Below are positions 10,707-21,545 of a stretch of DNA of 64,000 nucleotides, in pieces. The stretch covers positions 61,278,552-61,342,551 of the forward strand of contig JAVIAB010000073.1 of the NCBI GenBank assembly GCA_032433765.1. Direction: 5' to 3'. Positions within the stretch are counted from its first letter, which is position 1; each line of letters begins with the position of its first letter. Both the position numbers and the translations under genes were made by a program. The notes under the pieces were generated by a model that had not been told where the DNA came from, made no database searches, and was given only the letters and a program-made list of their open reading frames with translations. The DNA is from Megaustenia siamemsis. Taxonomy: Eukaryota > Mollusca > Gastropoda > Stylommatophora > Ariophantidae.

Positions 10707-12819
10707 TAGCTCGTTTCAAAACATATGCCCAACTTCGAAACGCTATTACTCTCTAACCGTTTGTTAAATACTTTTGAAATTTTCAAAATGTTATTAGAAT
10801 GCAAAAGACCCTTTAAATGTATATTTAACAAATATCTTGCAGCTGCAGTTTTCTTAAAGCGGCGATATTTCTTTGATGTTTGTCAAAATTGTAAATTGTG
10901 AAGCCCTAAAGAATAGAAATTACCGTAGTTGCTGGTCTATGATTAATTTTCACTAGGTAAAGGCGTGGCCGTAATGGGGAAATAACTGGATGAAACAAAA
11001 CACCAGGAGAATTATTGTCTGCTCAGTTCGAGGACGGACGATAATATCAAGGTATACCTGTATGTCCAATTTTCATAGTTGTGTGTTCCTGAAAAGGAAC
11101 GTTTGTTGAAATAATTTAAGATAATATAGGGGCCAACATTGTGGGGGCTATATACTTTCATTCTGAATCAGACGAGTCTAAAAGATTAATAACTGTTTGG
11201 GGTTGAACATTCCACAAACCATCATTTTTCCAATATTTCTCTTCCTGTTTTAAGACGTGGTCTTCACATTTAGCCCAATAATCTTTGTCTATATTTAATA
11301 AAGCGAGATTAGCAACAGTCTTTACATCGCATATTTTGAATGTTGTATTTTCATCTGCCACTTGTCCTTTTAATTTTGCCCAGATTAGTTCTATTGGATT
11401 TAAATGAGCATGGTAAGGTGGCAGCCTCAAACTTATATGACCGTGCTCTTGGATAATCTTATCTATTTGAAAAATCTTTGTCCACTGTTTTTGCTTTACT
11501 AGAGATAGTAATTCAGGTTTTAAGTACATGTTATTAAATTGTATGTGCTCCTTTGTGAGCCATATCTTAATAGCATCTTTTGTACTGGATGACGTCGGGA
11601 CTTTATCTTCAAGTGCAACAATGTTGTGGTACGCTGCATTGTCCATTATTAGGCAAGATGGTCGATCTAGTGATGGGAGAACAGAATTTTCAATCCAATG
11701 TCTAAATATGTGACCATTCATCTCAGAGTGATAATCCCGATTGTCTATGGATTTTGAAAGAAAAATGAGCTCTGCATTCTGTATTAGTCCATGTTGTCGA
11801 CTACCTGCATGCGCAATTATCAAGCGCTGTCCTTTGCTGCTAGGTATTAATCTCTTAATCTTTCCATCTGATGACTGCCATTCCCTTTGGTTAGTGTGGT
11901 GAGCATTGATCCATGTTTCATCCAAGTACACAATATCATAACCTTGCTTGCGCACCTCTTTTACTTCACGTAAGTACTTGCTTCTCATGACTACTATATG
12001 TGGCTTCTCACAGATGATGTTTCGTCCATTGGAATACTTTCTGAATGTAAAGCCTGCAGCTCTCACATTCCTCCATAATGTAGACTTAGATATTTCAATA
12101 CTGTTGTTCTTTTTCAGCGATACTTTTAATTTTCTTATTGTAACAGTTTCATTCATACCCAACATTTTGTGAATTTCACTTCTAATAAGTTCACTGTCGA
12201 AATTATCCAACATTTTTGCTCTTCATTGTGATTTTGTATATTTGGAACATTGACGGTCACGTGCTTGAATCCAGCGATTAAATGACCGTTTAGATAAATC
12301 CAAAATGTGTCTTGTCCTATTCTCAGGGTTTTCTAAAGAATGAAATAATCTTCCTCGTTTAGCCTCTTTGCAAAAATAGTCATACATTTTATTGCGATGT
12401 TTTGTAAACTGCATAATTTCATTTTAAGACTCATGATAAATGTTATTGTTCCACGTTACGCCGCTGAATTAACGGAAATGGAACACACAATGTCTCGTGT
12501 TTACTACAAGTGTCTAATTGTGTCAGACAACTCACACGGAAAGCGTGCAAAATCGTAAATTTGAGCGTGTATGGATTTGTAATCGCTATTTTTAACTTAA
12601 ATACTGTAAACACTAAGTTTTGACTACATCAATGGGTCGTTATAAATTTATATAAATCAAATAAGCAATAATAATAACCAAATGTTTGTTTTTAATGAAA
12701 TTAATTCCCTGTTGGGTTCTAATCATTATAACTATACATGCAAATTTTGAAAAAAATTACAAAAAGCGGTTTAAAAGATATTGATTTTAAAAGTTGGGCA
12801 CGACTTATGAAACAAGCTA
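10707..12819. mobile_element. Tc1/mariner-superfamily DNA transposon 1 (2113 bp)
   Basis: Terminal inverted repeats begin TAGCTCGTTTCAAAA (left, 10707) and TAGCTTGTTTCATAA (right, read inward from 12819). Both share GCCCAACTT about 20 bases in. About 32 bp match well, with weaker similarity out to about 80 bp. The target TA is duplicated at 10705-10706 and 12820-12821, the rule for this superfamily. It carries one transposase frame on the minus strand. It inserted into the repeat ladder, which resumes at 12820. Its length is nearly identical to that of the sibling element at 45036-47147 (2112 bp). Confidence 0.92.
11158..12414 (-). pseudogene. Transposase of transposon 1, one internal TGA
   Basis: This is the DDE-type transposase that would cut and paste the surrounding element. 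The frame from ATG 12414 to the stop at 11158 is 418 codons and is broken only by a TGA at 12223-12225. Downstream of that, 351 codons are uninterrupted from 12213. The N-terminus has helix-turn-helix-like segments: RHILDLSKRSFNRWI, and later VTIRKLKVSLKK..ISKSTLWRNV. Catalytic residues, numbered in the 351-codon frame, are Asp98 (VYLDET), Asp191 (IMDNAAYHN) and Glu275 (HLNPIELIW). By hand count 83 residues lie between Asp191 and Glu275, far more than the 34-39 of classic Tc1/mariner and close to the DD82E group I recall as 'Sailor'. The TGA aligns with a Gly in the sibling transposase (45447-46720), so a single G-to-T change could explain it. Confidence 0.9.
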
Positions 12820-12955
12820 TAATCTATCACAATGTGCGTTAAATACTAATCTATCACATAGTGCATTGATCTATAACGTTAATTTTAAAAAACGTATCTA
12901 TCACACTGTGCTGTAAAAGATAGTCTGTCACACTCTGTATGCCTTCAAAAATAAC
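12820..12955. repeat. Degenerate repeat ladder, segment 4
   Basis: The ladder resumes directly after the transposon with ATCTATCAC..TGTG units, confirming that 10369-12819 was inserted material. Confidence 0.7.
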
Positions 12956-13422
12956 CTATTGGTAAATATCTTAAACTCCCCTTTGTTCACGATAGTAGAA
13001 TACCTATACGTCCAACATCATATACGTATGACATCATTTAACGTGGTCACTTCAGTTTCGGCCGCGATTGTTGTTTTGTTAGGTGGAGAGAAACTGAAGT
13101 GTCCGTGTCAATGTTCAATGGAAGTAGTCATGCATGTCGCCCATTGTCATGATTTTATTGATCTAGAGACATATCTCATTCCCTTACTTTCTGAACGTTC
13201 ATGCCTTGGCTGGATGCTGTCTGATAGTGAAACAGGTCGAAATGCTTTGATCTATAGTTTCTTAATAGTCAAGTCAAATGTACATATACATACAATGTTG
13301 TTTGTCTATCCGGGTCGATGAGGCCGGAAAAGTCGTCATTCTCCGTTTCTGCGATTTTGGAGATATCCCGTGAGGCTGGTACGAATTCTGAATTGTCAGC
13401 TACAGTCGGAGCGTGAATGATC
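12956..13422. other. No gene recognised
   Basis: A 120-codon plus frame (12959-13321) and a minus frame entering from the neighbouring repeat (HAPTVADNSEFVPASRDI..) are open, but neither matches a family I know. Both could be chance. Confidence 0.35.
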
Positions 13423-14043
13423 ACGATACAAGACTCAACATATTGTTGTACCATACAAGACTCAACATATTGTTGTACCATACAAGACTCAACATATTGT
13501 TGTACCATACAAGACTCAACATATTGTTGTACCATACAAGACTCAACATATTGTTGTACCATACAAGACTCAACATATTGTTGTACCATACATGTATCAA
13601 CATGTTGTTGTACCATACAAGACTCAACATATTGTTGTACCATACAAGACTCAACATATTGTTGTACCATACAAGACTCAACATATTGTTGTACCATACA
13701 TGTATCAACATGTTGTTGTACCATACAAGACGCAACATATTGTTGTACCATACAAGACTCAACATATTGTTGGACAATACAAGACTCAACATATTGTTGG
13801 ACAATACAAGACTCAACATATTGTTGTACCATACAAGACGCAACATATTGTTGTACCATACAAGACTCAACATATTGTTGGACAATACAGGACTCAACAT
13901 ATTGTTGGACAATACAAGACTCAACATATTATTGTACCATACATGTATCAACATGTTGTTGGACCATACAATACTCAACATATTGTTGGACGATACAAGA
14001 CTCAACATATTGTTGGACGATACAAGACTCAACATATTGTTGC
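13423..14043. repeat. 27-bp minisatellite, about 23 copies
   Basis: Unit ACCATACAAGACTCAACATA + TTGTTGT. Copies with CATGTATCAACATG and with GGACAATAC variants are interspersed. Because 27 is divisible by 3, it gives long 9-residue-repeat frames on both strands (187-217 codons). These are consequences of periodicity, and I do not call them genes. Confidence 0.97.
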
Positions 14044-14112
14044 CATTGTTCAGGTTTTAGTTCCTGGTGATTTTTCAATGATTTGTTTCTGTTTTTTTTT
14101 GTTTGTTTCCGT

Positions 14113-14144
14113 TCCACTTGAAGACCTTTCGGTCGAAATGTCAG
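14113..14144 (+). other. Hairpin followed by GAAA, hammerhead-like remnant
   Basis: ACTTGAAGACC-TTTC-GGTCGAAATGTC: a perfect 4-bp stem GACC/GGTC followed by GAAA. This resembles stem II and the 3' core of hammerhead ribozymes carried by Penelope-like elements and retrozymes. The 5' core CTGATGA is replaced by CTTGAA, so it would be inactive. Speculative. Confidence 0.25.
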
Positions 14145-14285
14145 TTTTTACTTGATTTTGTCTTCTTTGTCAAGCCGAAACATTCATGTTTTTGTCTTTT
14201 ATTGAATATATTCCAACTTTTCTGTGACCCTACATTTTTTTACACATTCCTGTTTATTGATGATCTGTCACGCTGGATGATGCTG

Positions 14286-17200
14286 CGTTGATGTTTGAGT
14301 TGAAGTTTGAGTTGATGTTTGAGTTGATGTTCGAGTTGATGTTTGAGTTGATGTTCGAGTTGATGTTTGAGTTGATGTTTGAGTTGATGTTTGAGTTGTG
14401 GAGGGAGGGATAGATGCTGGAGTTTGAGTTGAATGTTTGAGTTGATGATTGAGTTGATGTTTGAGTTGTGGAGGGAGGGATAGATGCTGGAGTTTGTGTT
14501 GATGTTTGAGTTGATGTTCGAGTTGATGTTTGAGTTGATGTTTGAGTAGATGTTTGAGTTGTGGAGGGAGGGATAGATGCTGGAGTTTGAGTTGAATGTT
14601 TGAGTTGATGATTGAGTTGATGTTTGAGTTGTGGAGGGAGGGATAGATGCTGGAGTTTGAGTTGATGTTTGAGTTGATGTTTGAGTTGATGTTCGAGTTG
14701 ATGTTTGAGTTGATGTTCGAGTTGATGTTTGAGTTGATGTTCGAGTTGTGGAGGGAGGGATAGATGCTGGAGTTTGAGTTGATGTTTGAGTTGATGTTTG
14801 AGTTGATGTTTGAGTTGATGTTTGAGTTGTGGAGGGAGAGATAGATGCTGGAGTTTGAGTTGATGTTTGAGTTGATGTTTGAGTTGATGTTTGAGTTGAT
14901 GTTCGAGTAGATGTTTGAGTTGTGGAGGGAGGGATAGATGCTGGAGTTTGAGTTGATGTTTGAGTTGATGTTTGAGTTGTGGAGGGAGGGATAGATGCTG
15001 GAGTTTGAGTTGATGTTTGAGTTGATGTTTGAGTTGTGGAGGGAGGGATAGATGCTGGAGTTTGAGTTGATGTTTGAGTAGATGTTTGAGTTGTGGAGGG
15101 AGGGATAGATGCTGGAGTTTGTGTTGTGGAGGGAGGGATAGATGCTGGAGTTTGAGTTGATGTTTGAGTTGATGTTTGAGTTGTGGAGGGAGGGATAGAT
15201 GCTGGAGTTTGAGTTGATGTTTGAGTAGATGTTTGAGTTGTGGAGGGAGGGATAGATGCTGGAGTTTGTGTTGTGGAGGGAGGGATAGATGCTGGAGTTT
15301 GTGTTGTGGAGGGAGGGATAGATGCTGGAGTTTGAGTTGTGGAGGGAGGGATAGATGCTGGAGTTTGTGTTGTGGAGGGAGGGATAGATGCTGGAGTTTG
15401 TGTTGTGGAGGGAGGGATAGATGCTGGAGTTTGAGTTGTGGAAGGAGGGATAGATGCTGGAGTTTGTGTTGTGGAGGGAGGGATAGATGCTGGAGTTTGT
15501 GTTGTGGAGGGAGGGATAGATGCTGGAGTTTGAGTTGTGGAGGGAGGGACAGATGCTGGAGTTTGAGTTGTGGAGGGAGGGATAGATGCTGGAGTTTGTG
15601 TTGTGGAGGGAGGGATAGATGCTGGAGTTTGAGTTGTGGAGGGAGGGATAGATGCTGGAGTTTGAGTTGTGGAGGGAGGGATAGATGTTGGAATTTGAGT
15701 TGTGGAGGGAGGGATCAATGCTGGAGTTTGAGTTGTGGAGGTAGGGATCAATGCTGGAGTTTGAGTTGTGGAGGGCGGGATAGATGCTTGAGTTTGAGGT
15801 GTGGAGAGAGGGATAGATGCTGGAGTTTGAGTTGTGGAGGAGGGATCAATGCTGGAGTTTGAGTTGTGGAGGGAGGGATAGATGCTTGAGTTTCAGTTGT
15901 GGAGGGAGGGATAGATGCTGGAGTTTGAGTTGTGGAGGGAGGGATAGAGGCTGGAGTTTGAGTTGTGGAGGGAGGGATAGATGCTGGAGTTTGAGTTGTG
16001 GAGGGAGGGATAGATGCTGAAGTTTGAATTGTTGAGGGAGGGATAAATGCTGGAGTTTGAGTTGTGGAGGGAGGGATAGATGTTGGAATTTGAGCTGTGG
16101 AGGGAGGGATCAATGCTGGAGTTTGAGTTGTGGAGGGAGGGATCAATGCTGGAGTTTGAGTTGTGGAGGGCGGGATAGATGCTTGAGTTTGAGGTGTGGA
16201 GGGAGGGAGGGAGGGATAGATGGTGGAGTTTGAGTTGTGTAGGAGGGATCAATGCTGGAGTTTGAGTTGTGGAGGGAAGGATAGATGCTGGAGTTTGAGT
16301 TGTGGAGGAGGGATCAATTCTGGAGTTTGAGTTGTGGAGGGCGGGATAGATGCTTGAGTTTGAGGTGTGGAGAGAGGGATAGATGCTGGAGTTTGAGTTG
16401 TGGAGGGAGGGATAGATGCTTGAGTTTGAGGTGTGGAGGAGGGATCAATGCTGGAGTTTGAGTTGTGGAGGGAGGGATAGATGCTTGAGTTTGAGTTGTG
16501 GAGGAGGGATCAATGCTTGAGTTTGAGGTGTGGAGGGAGGGATAGATGCTGGAGTTTGAGTTGTGGAGGAGGGATCAATGCTGGAGTTTGAGTTGTGGAG
16601 GGAGGGATCAATGCTGGAGTTTGAGGTGTGGAGGGAGGGATCAATGCTTGAGTTTGAGTTGTGGAGGGAGGGATAGATGCTGGAGTTTGAGTTGTGGAGG
16701 GAGGGATAGATGCTGGAGTTTGTGTTGTGGAGGGAGGGATAGATGCTGGAGTTTGTGTTGTGGAGGGAGGGATAGATGCTGGAGTTTGAGTTGTGGAGGG
16801 AGGGATAGATGCTGGAGTTTGAGTTGTGGAGGGAGGGAGGGAGGGATAGATGCTGGAGTTTGTGTTGTGGAAGGAGGGATAGATGCTGGAGTTTGTGTTG
16901 TGGAGGGAGGGATAGATGCTGGAGTTTGAGTTGTGGAGGGAGGGACAGATGCTGGAGTTTGAGTTGTGGAGGGAGGGATAGATGCTGGAGTTTGTGTTGT
17001 GGAGGGAGGGATAGATGCTGGAGTTTGTGTTGTGGAGGGAGGGATAGATGCTGGAGTTTGTGTTGTGGAGGGAGGGATAGATGCTGGAGTTTGTGTTGTG
17101 GAGGGAGGGATAGATGCTGGAGTTTGAGTTGTGGAGGGAGGGACAGATGCTGGAGTTTGAGTTGTGGAGGGAGGGATAGATGCTGGAGTTTGTGTTGTGG

Positions 17201-17945
17201 AGGGAGGGATAGATGCTGGAGTTTGAGTTGTGGAGGGAGGGATAGATGCTGGAGTTTGTGTTGTGAAGGGAGGGATAGATGCTGGAGTTTGAGTTGTGGA
17301 GGGAGGGATAGATGCTGGAGTTTGAGTTGTGGAGGGAGGGATAGATGTTGGAATTTGAGTTGTGGCGGGAGGGATCAATGCTGGAGTTTGAGTTGTGGAG
17401 GGAGGGATAGATGCTGGAGTTTGAGTTGTGGAGGGAGGGATAGATGCTGGAGTTTGAGTTGTGGAGGGAGGGATAGATGTTGGAATTTGAGTTGTGGAGG
17501 GAGGGATCAATGCTGGAGTTTGAGTTGTGGAGGTAGGGATCAATGCTGGATTTTGAGTTGTGGAGGGCGGGATAGATGCTTGAGTTTGAGGTGTGGAGAG
17601 AGGGATAGATGCTGGAGTTTGAGGTGTGGAGGAGGGATCAATGCTGGAGTTTGAGTTGTGGAGGGAGGGATAGATGCTGGAGTTTGAGTTGTGGAGGGAG
17701 GGATAGATGCTGGAGTTTGAGTTGTGGAGGGAGGGATAGATGCTGGAGTTTGAGTTGTGGAGGAGGGATCAATGCTGGAGTTTGAGTTGTGGAGGGAGGG
17801 ATCAATGCTGGAGTTTGAGGTATGGAGGGAGGGATCAATGCTTGAGTTTGAGGTGTGGAGGGAGGGATCAATGCTGGAGTTTGAGTTGTGGAGGGAGGGA
17901 TAGATGCTTGAGTTTGAGTTGTGAAGGGAGGGATCAATGCTTGAG
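14286..17945. repeat. 3.7-kb composite minisatellite (12-bp and 33-bp units)
   Basis: The main unit is GTTGTGGAGGGAGGGATAGA + TGCTGGAGTTTGA (33 bp; copies at 15303 and 15336). In 14286-15240 it is interleaved with runs of a 12-bp unit, GTTGATGTTTGA. Some units are shortened (GGAGGAGGGATC), which shifts the reading frame. On the minus strand the array encodes Pro/Thr/Ser-rich repeats (STTQTPASIPP), with frames of 503 and 300 codons. All three minus frames are nearly stop-free (alternatives PPQLKLQHLSL and SLHNSNSSIYP), so indels do not create stops. It may be a mucin-like coding repeat or pure minisatellite. Confidence 0.95.
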
Positions 17946-18141
17946 TTTGGAATGAAAGTTAGCTGTGTGGTAAAGTTTGTTATTCCTTCTTTTCTTACAA
18001 TACAAACACCAATTTTTTTTTTCGAACATGAGTAAATAATAGCCGTACTTTCTCCACAATCAACGTCAGAAATCTGTGGTTGCACACATGGCATTGGGAC
18101 TTTTACTTTTGGCCAACTTGTGAGTTGTTGCCCCTTATCAG
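17540..18141 (-). CDS. Candidate exon: Cys-containing segment joined to PTS repeats
   Basis: On the minus strand a non-repetitive segment of about 65 codons runs from 18140 to about 17946 and leads straight into the Pro/Thr/Ser array without a stop (open to 17540). It contains DKGQQLTSWPKVKVP, MPCVQPQISDVDCG, IIYSCSKKK, GVCIVRKEG and FTTQLTF: four regularly spaced cysteines and a beta-strand-like pattern. A possible 3' splice site (TATTTGATGTCTAG) lies just before it, with an in-frame TGA upstream, so it would start as a spliced exon. I do not recognise the domain. The combination of an extracellular-looking Cys domain plus a PTS tract would fit a mucin-like secreted or surface protein. Frameshifts further inside the array argue that it may be non-coding. 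An ATG at 18094 is the only start available without splicing. Confidence 0.35.
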
Positions 18142-18159
18142 CTAGACATCAAATACACT

Positions 18160-18262
18160 TGATCCGGTAACTGAGAGGTCATGCCCCAAGCATCTCAGAT
18201 GTGATCTACACAACATAGAGTAGGCGATGTGCCAAGTACGGGTTCGATCCTGCTTTGGATCA
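18160..18262 (+). mobile_element. tRNA-like SINE head or tRNA pseudogene
   Basis: TGATCC at the 5' end can pair with GGATCA at the 3' end (6-bp acceptor stem). An A-box-like TAACTGAGAGGTCATG and a B-box-like GGGTTCGATCCTG are present. The gap between the boxes is longer than in a tRNA (about 40 bases extra), and the T stem lacks a base. This is a decayed tRNA-derived sequence, different from the main SINE family here. Confidence 0.45.
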
Positions 18263-19040
18263 TATATTGTTCTTTGTTTTTTTTCTGTTGTTGATTATTT
18301 GTCATTTTTTCCGAGTGCTGTAAACATACTCTTCCTCCTATGATTCGCACAACATAGAGTACAAGCTAACTTGTAGTGTGGCAACACGTTAGAGATATTT
18401 CACAAAATCGTTTGTCTGAAATACCATTTTTAAAAATTCTCTTAAAATAATACCCCTCCCCCAGCAAACTGCCCCCTCTCCTCCCTCCCTTCTGGCAAAA
18501 CCAGGACTTTCCACTTCCGCTTCCAAAGATTTGCTCAAGGGGAGATGGCTTGCTTCACAAGATGGCGCCTGTGCTCCGAGGCTGTCAGTGCGCTGCTGAC
18601 ACTTGTACCCACGACTGAGCGGATGTCAGACCGATGATAACCTCCCTAGCTGGGATATGTTGCTCGTTCACGCACCCGATGTTTGTGCTAATTGATGCAT
18701 CAACATTAGCCAAACTGGCTTCTAGGGCATGTCCGTCTCGGAATGCACCAATGCCTTTTAAGCTCTTAACTTCCGCTGTTATTCACAAAATTGTCAGAAA
18801 TGTCTTCGCGCTTTTTTTTATTTCATTGAAGGCCGCGAACCGATGACGCAGTAAGTGATCCACACGTCCTGCGGTATTTTGTGCAACAACAGTGGAATCA
18901 TTCCACTCGTGGGCCATCCTTCCGTTGTGCTCTAAGTCTGGCACACATTGCACATTACTAGTTCAATCGGACACATATCTCAATTTCACATTACTACATT
19001 CACATTCACTGCCCAATTGGAGTATAGTGCATTGTACAAG
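18263..19040. other. No gene recognised
   Basis: Contains a pyrimidine-rich tract (18455-18500) and a YY1-like CAAGATGGCGCC at about 18560. The 70- and 81-codon plus frames show no recognisable motif. Confidence 0.35.
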
Positions 19041-19044
19041 TGAA

Positions 19045-19310
19045 TGTCAAAGTTTAAGGAATAGACATGGAGATAGTTCAAAACTACAACTACCTTGGAC
19101 ATACTATAACCAGAAAGAAAATCTAAAACTGAAATAACAAAGGAATAGAAATGGTACAAAGTAATTTTAATGCCATGAAAAGTATACTAACATCAAAGCA
19201 AATAACAGCAGGGCTAAAACTAAGAATAGCAAAATGTTATATCTTCTCAAATTTCTTGTATGGTGTCGAAACATGGAAAATAGCCAAGAAAGCAGAGCAG
19301 AAAAGTGAAA
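19045..19310 (+). pseudogene. LINE-B internal fragment
   Basis: Reads YNYLGHTIT-like sequence, then SNFNAMKSILTSKQITAGLKL and RIAKCYIFSNFLYGVETW, matching LINE-B copies at 37190-37420 and 51630-51850. Both ends are truncated, and the internal frame is broken before 19151. No catalytic box is present. Confidence 0.8.
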
Positions 19311-19376
19311 TTATTCTATTTGTAGCCATTGGGTGAACGCCAGAAAGAAAGAAACGATATAGAAAATAGAAAGTGC

Positions 19377-19481
19377 ATAGAGAAGAAAGAAAGAAAGAAG
19401 GAAAGAAAGAAAGAAAGAACTGTACAGAGAAAAAAATGTAATGCAAATCACTATATTATTGTAAAAAAAAAAAAAAAAAGT
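19377..19481. repeat. (GAAA)n and poly-A tract
   Basis: GAAAGAAAGAAGG-type simple repeat followed by an A-run of about 18. Confidence 0.9.
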
Positions 19482-19497
19482 AGAAACAATCTATTCT

Positions 19498-19672
19498 TTG
19501 ACCTAAATGCAATTGATTTACAGCAATCTCTAATTTGATCTAGAAGCAATTGATTTACAACAATCTCTAATTTGATCCAGAAGCAATTGATTTACAACAG
19601 TTAATTACTTGACCGCAAAGCAATCGATTTACAAGAGTGAATTATTTGATCCTGGAAGCAATAGATTCACAT
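19498..19672. repeat. 37-39 bp degenerate tandem repeat, about 4.5 copies
   Basis: Unit AGAAGCAATTGATTTACAAC + AATCTCTAATTTGATC with increasing divergence towards the 3' side. Confidence 0.85.
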
Positions 19673-20011
19673 TTGTTGCCGGCGACAGATTTCTTCTGGC
19701 GTAGAATAACACATAATAATAGACTGGTCGGTTGGAGAGATTAGCGTGTGGACAGCCAATTGATAGACACACGTCATTAACAACTTTAGAGAAGTCGGCA
19801 GGACGTTGGAATTTAAACAAATAAAACTGTAATGGCAATCTAGACTGAGTGAACGGTGAATGTTGTATACTGGCATGACCAGCACGGAAGGATAGTCAGG
19901 AGGAATGAGAGGAATGGTCATCCAATACCGAAGTGGCGAGGTTAATCGTTGCTGAAAAACATTCTGATGAGAAGATCGAAATACTTATGTCTCAGCGCAG
20001 TGATGTTGATC

Positions 20012-20168
20012 ATAACACAACATTAACTTAACATAACATAGCATAATGCAACATTAACTTAACATAAAATAACATAATATAACATTATCTTAACATAATA
20101 ACGTAATATAACGTTAACATAACATAACATACTATAACATACTATAACATTAACTTAACTTAACATAG
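20012..20168. repeat. (TAACA)-type low-complexity repeat, copy 1
   Basis: ATAACATTAACTTAACATAACATA-like repeats. A similar tract in the same orientation lies at 23098-23250. Confidence 0.85.
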
Positions 20169-20239
20169 CATTGAAGCAGTGATTATAAGGTGGAGGACAA
20201 ATGGGAGTGTGTGGGAGAAGTCGAGGAGAAAGTGAAAAG

Positions 20240-21545
20240 GGTTAACTAAAATAGAATCACCGAGTCCACGGGGAAAAGTGATAAGTAGTAAGGAGAATAG
20301 AAAAATAGAGTCCACGGGGAAAAGTGATAAGTAGTAAGGAGAATAGAAAAATAGAGTCCACGGGGAAAAGTGATAAGTAGTAAGAAGAATAGAAAAATAG
20401 AGTCCACGGGGAAAAGTGATAAGTAGTAAGGAGAATAGAAAAATAGAGTCCACGGGGAAAAGTGATAAGTAGTAAGGAGAATAGAAAAATAGAGTCCACG
20501 GGGAAAGTGATAAGTAGTAAGAAGAATAGAAAAATAGAGTCCACGGGGAAAAGTGATAAGTAGTAAGAAGAATAGAAAAATAGAGTCCACGGGGAAAAGT
20601 GATAAGTAGTAAGGAGAATAGAAAAATAGAGTCCACGGGGAAAAGTGATAAGTAGTAAGGAGAATAGAAAAATAGAGTCCACGGGGAAAAGTGATAAGTA
20701 GTAAGGAGAATAGAAACATTGAGTCCACGGGGAAAGTGATAAGTAGTAAGAAGAATAGAAACATTGAGTCCACGGGGAAAAGTGATAAGTAGTAAGAAGA
20801 ATAGAAAAATAGAGTCCACGGGAAAAGTGATAAGTAGTAAGGAGAATAGAAACATTGAGTCCACGGGGAAAGTGATAAGTAGTAAGGAGAATAGAAACAT
20901 TGAGTCCACGGGGAAAGTGATAAGTAGTAAGGAGAATAGAAACATTGAGTCCACGGGGAAAGTGATAAGTAGTAAGGAGAATAGAATCACCGAGTCCACG
21001 GGGAAAGTGATAAGTAGTAAGGAGAATAGAATCACCGAGTCCACGGGGAAAGTGATAAGTAGTAAGAAGAATAGAAACATTGAGTCCACGGGGAAAGTGA
21101 TAAGTAGTAAGGAGAATAGAATCACCGAGCCCACGGGGAAAGTGATAAGTAGTAAGGAGAATAGAAACATTGAGTCCACGGGGAAAGTGATAAGTAGTAA
21201 GGAGAATAGAATCACCGAGTCCACGGGGAAAGTGATAAGTAGTAAGAAGAATAGAATCACCGAGTCCACGGGGAAAGTTATAAGTAGTAAGGAGAATAGA
21301 AACATTGAGTCCACGGGGAAAGTTATAAGTAGTAAGGAGAATAGAAACATTGAGTCCACGGGGAAAGTTATAAGTAGTAAGGAGAATAGAAACCTTGAGT
21401 CCACGGGGAAAGTTATAAGTAGTAAGGAGAATAGAAATATTGAGTCCACGGGGAAAGTTATAAGTAGTAAGGAGAATAGAAACATTGAGTCCACGGTGAA
21501 AGTTATAAGTAGTAAGGAGAATAGAAACATTGAGTCCACGGAGAA
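20240..21545. repeat. 45/46-bp minisatellite, about 29 copies
   Basis: Unit GAGTCCACGGGGAAAAGTGA + TAAGTAGTAAGGAGAATAGA + AAAATA. The first third (about 20260-20700) is mainly 46-bp copies ending AAAATA; the remainder is 45-bp copies ending AACATT or ATCACC. The 45-bp part gives long open frames on both strands (265 codons plus; minus frames of 465 and 482 codons), explained by the 3-divisible period. Confidence 0.97.

Noticed and set aside
13423..14043. CRISPR array
   Set aside because: The units are contiguous 27-bp copies with no unique spacers, in a eukaryotic context; the same applies to the other arrays.
18555..18620. Promoter with YY1 site CAAGATGGCG
   Set aside because: A single short motif, with no associated gene or CpG island that I can support.
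19960..19990. CTGATGA..GAAA at about 19960 as a hammerhead ribozyme
   Set aside because: Stem II would be 2 bp and stem III does not form with a cleavage triplet; likely chance.
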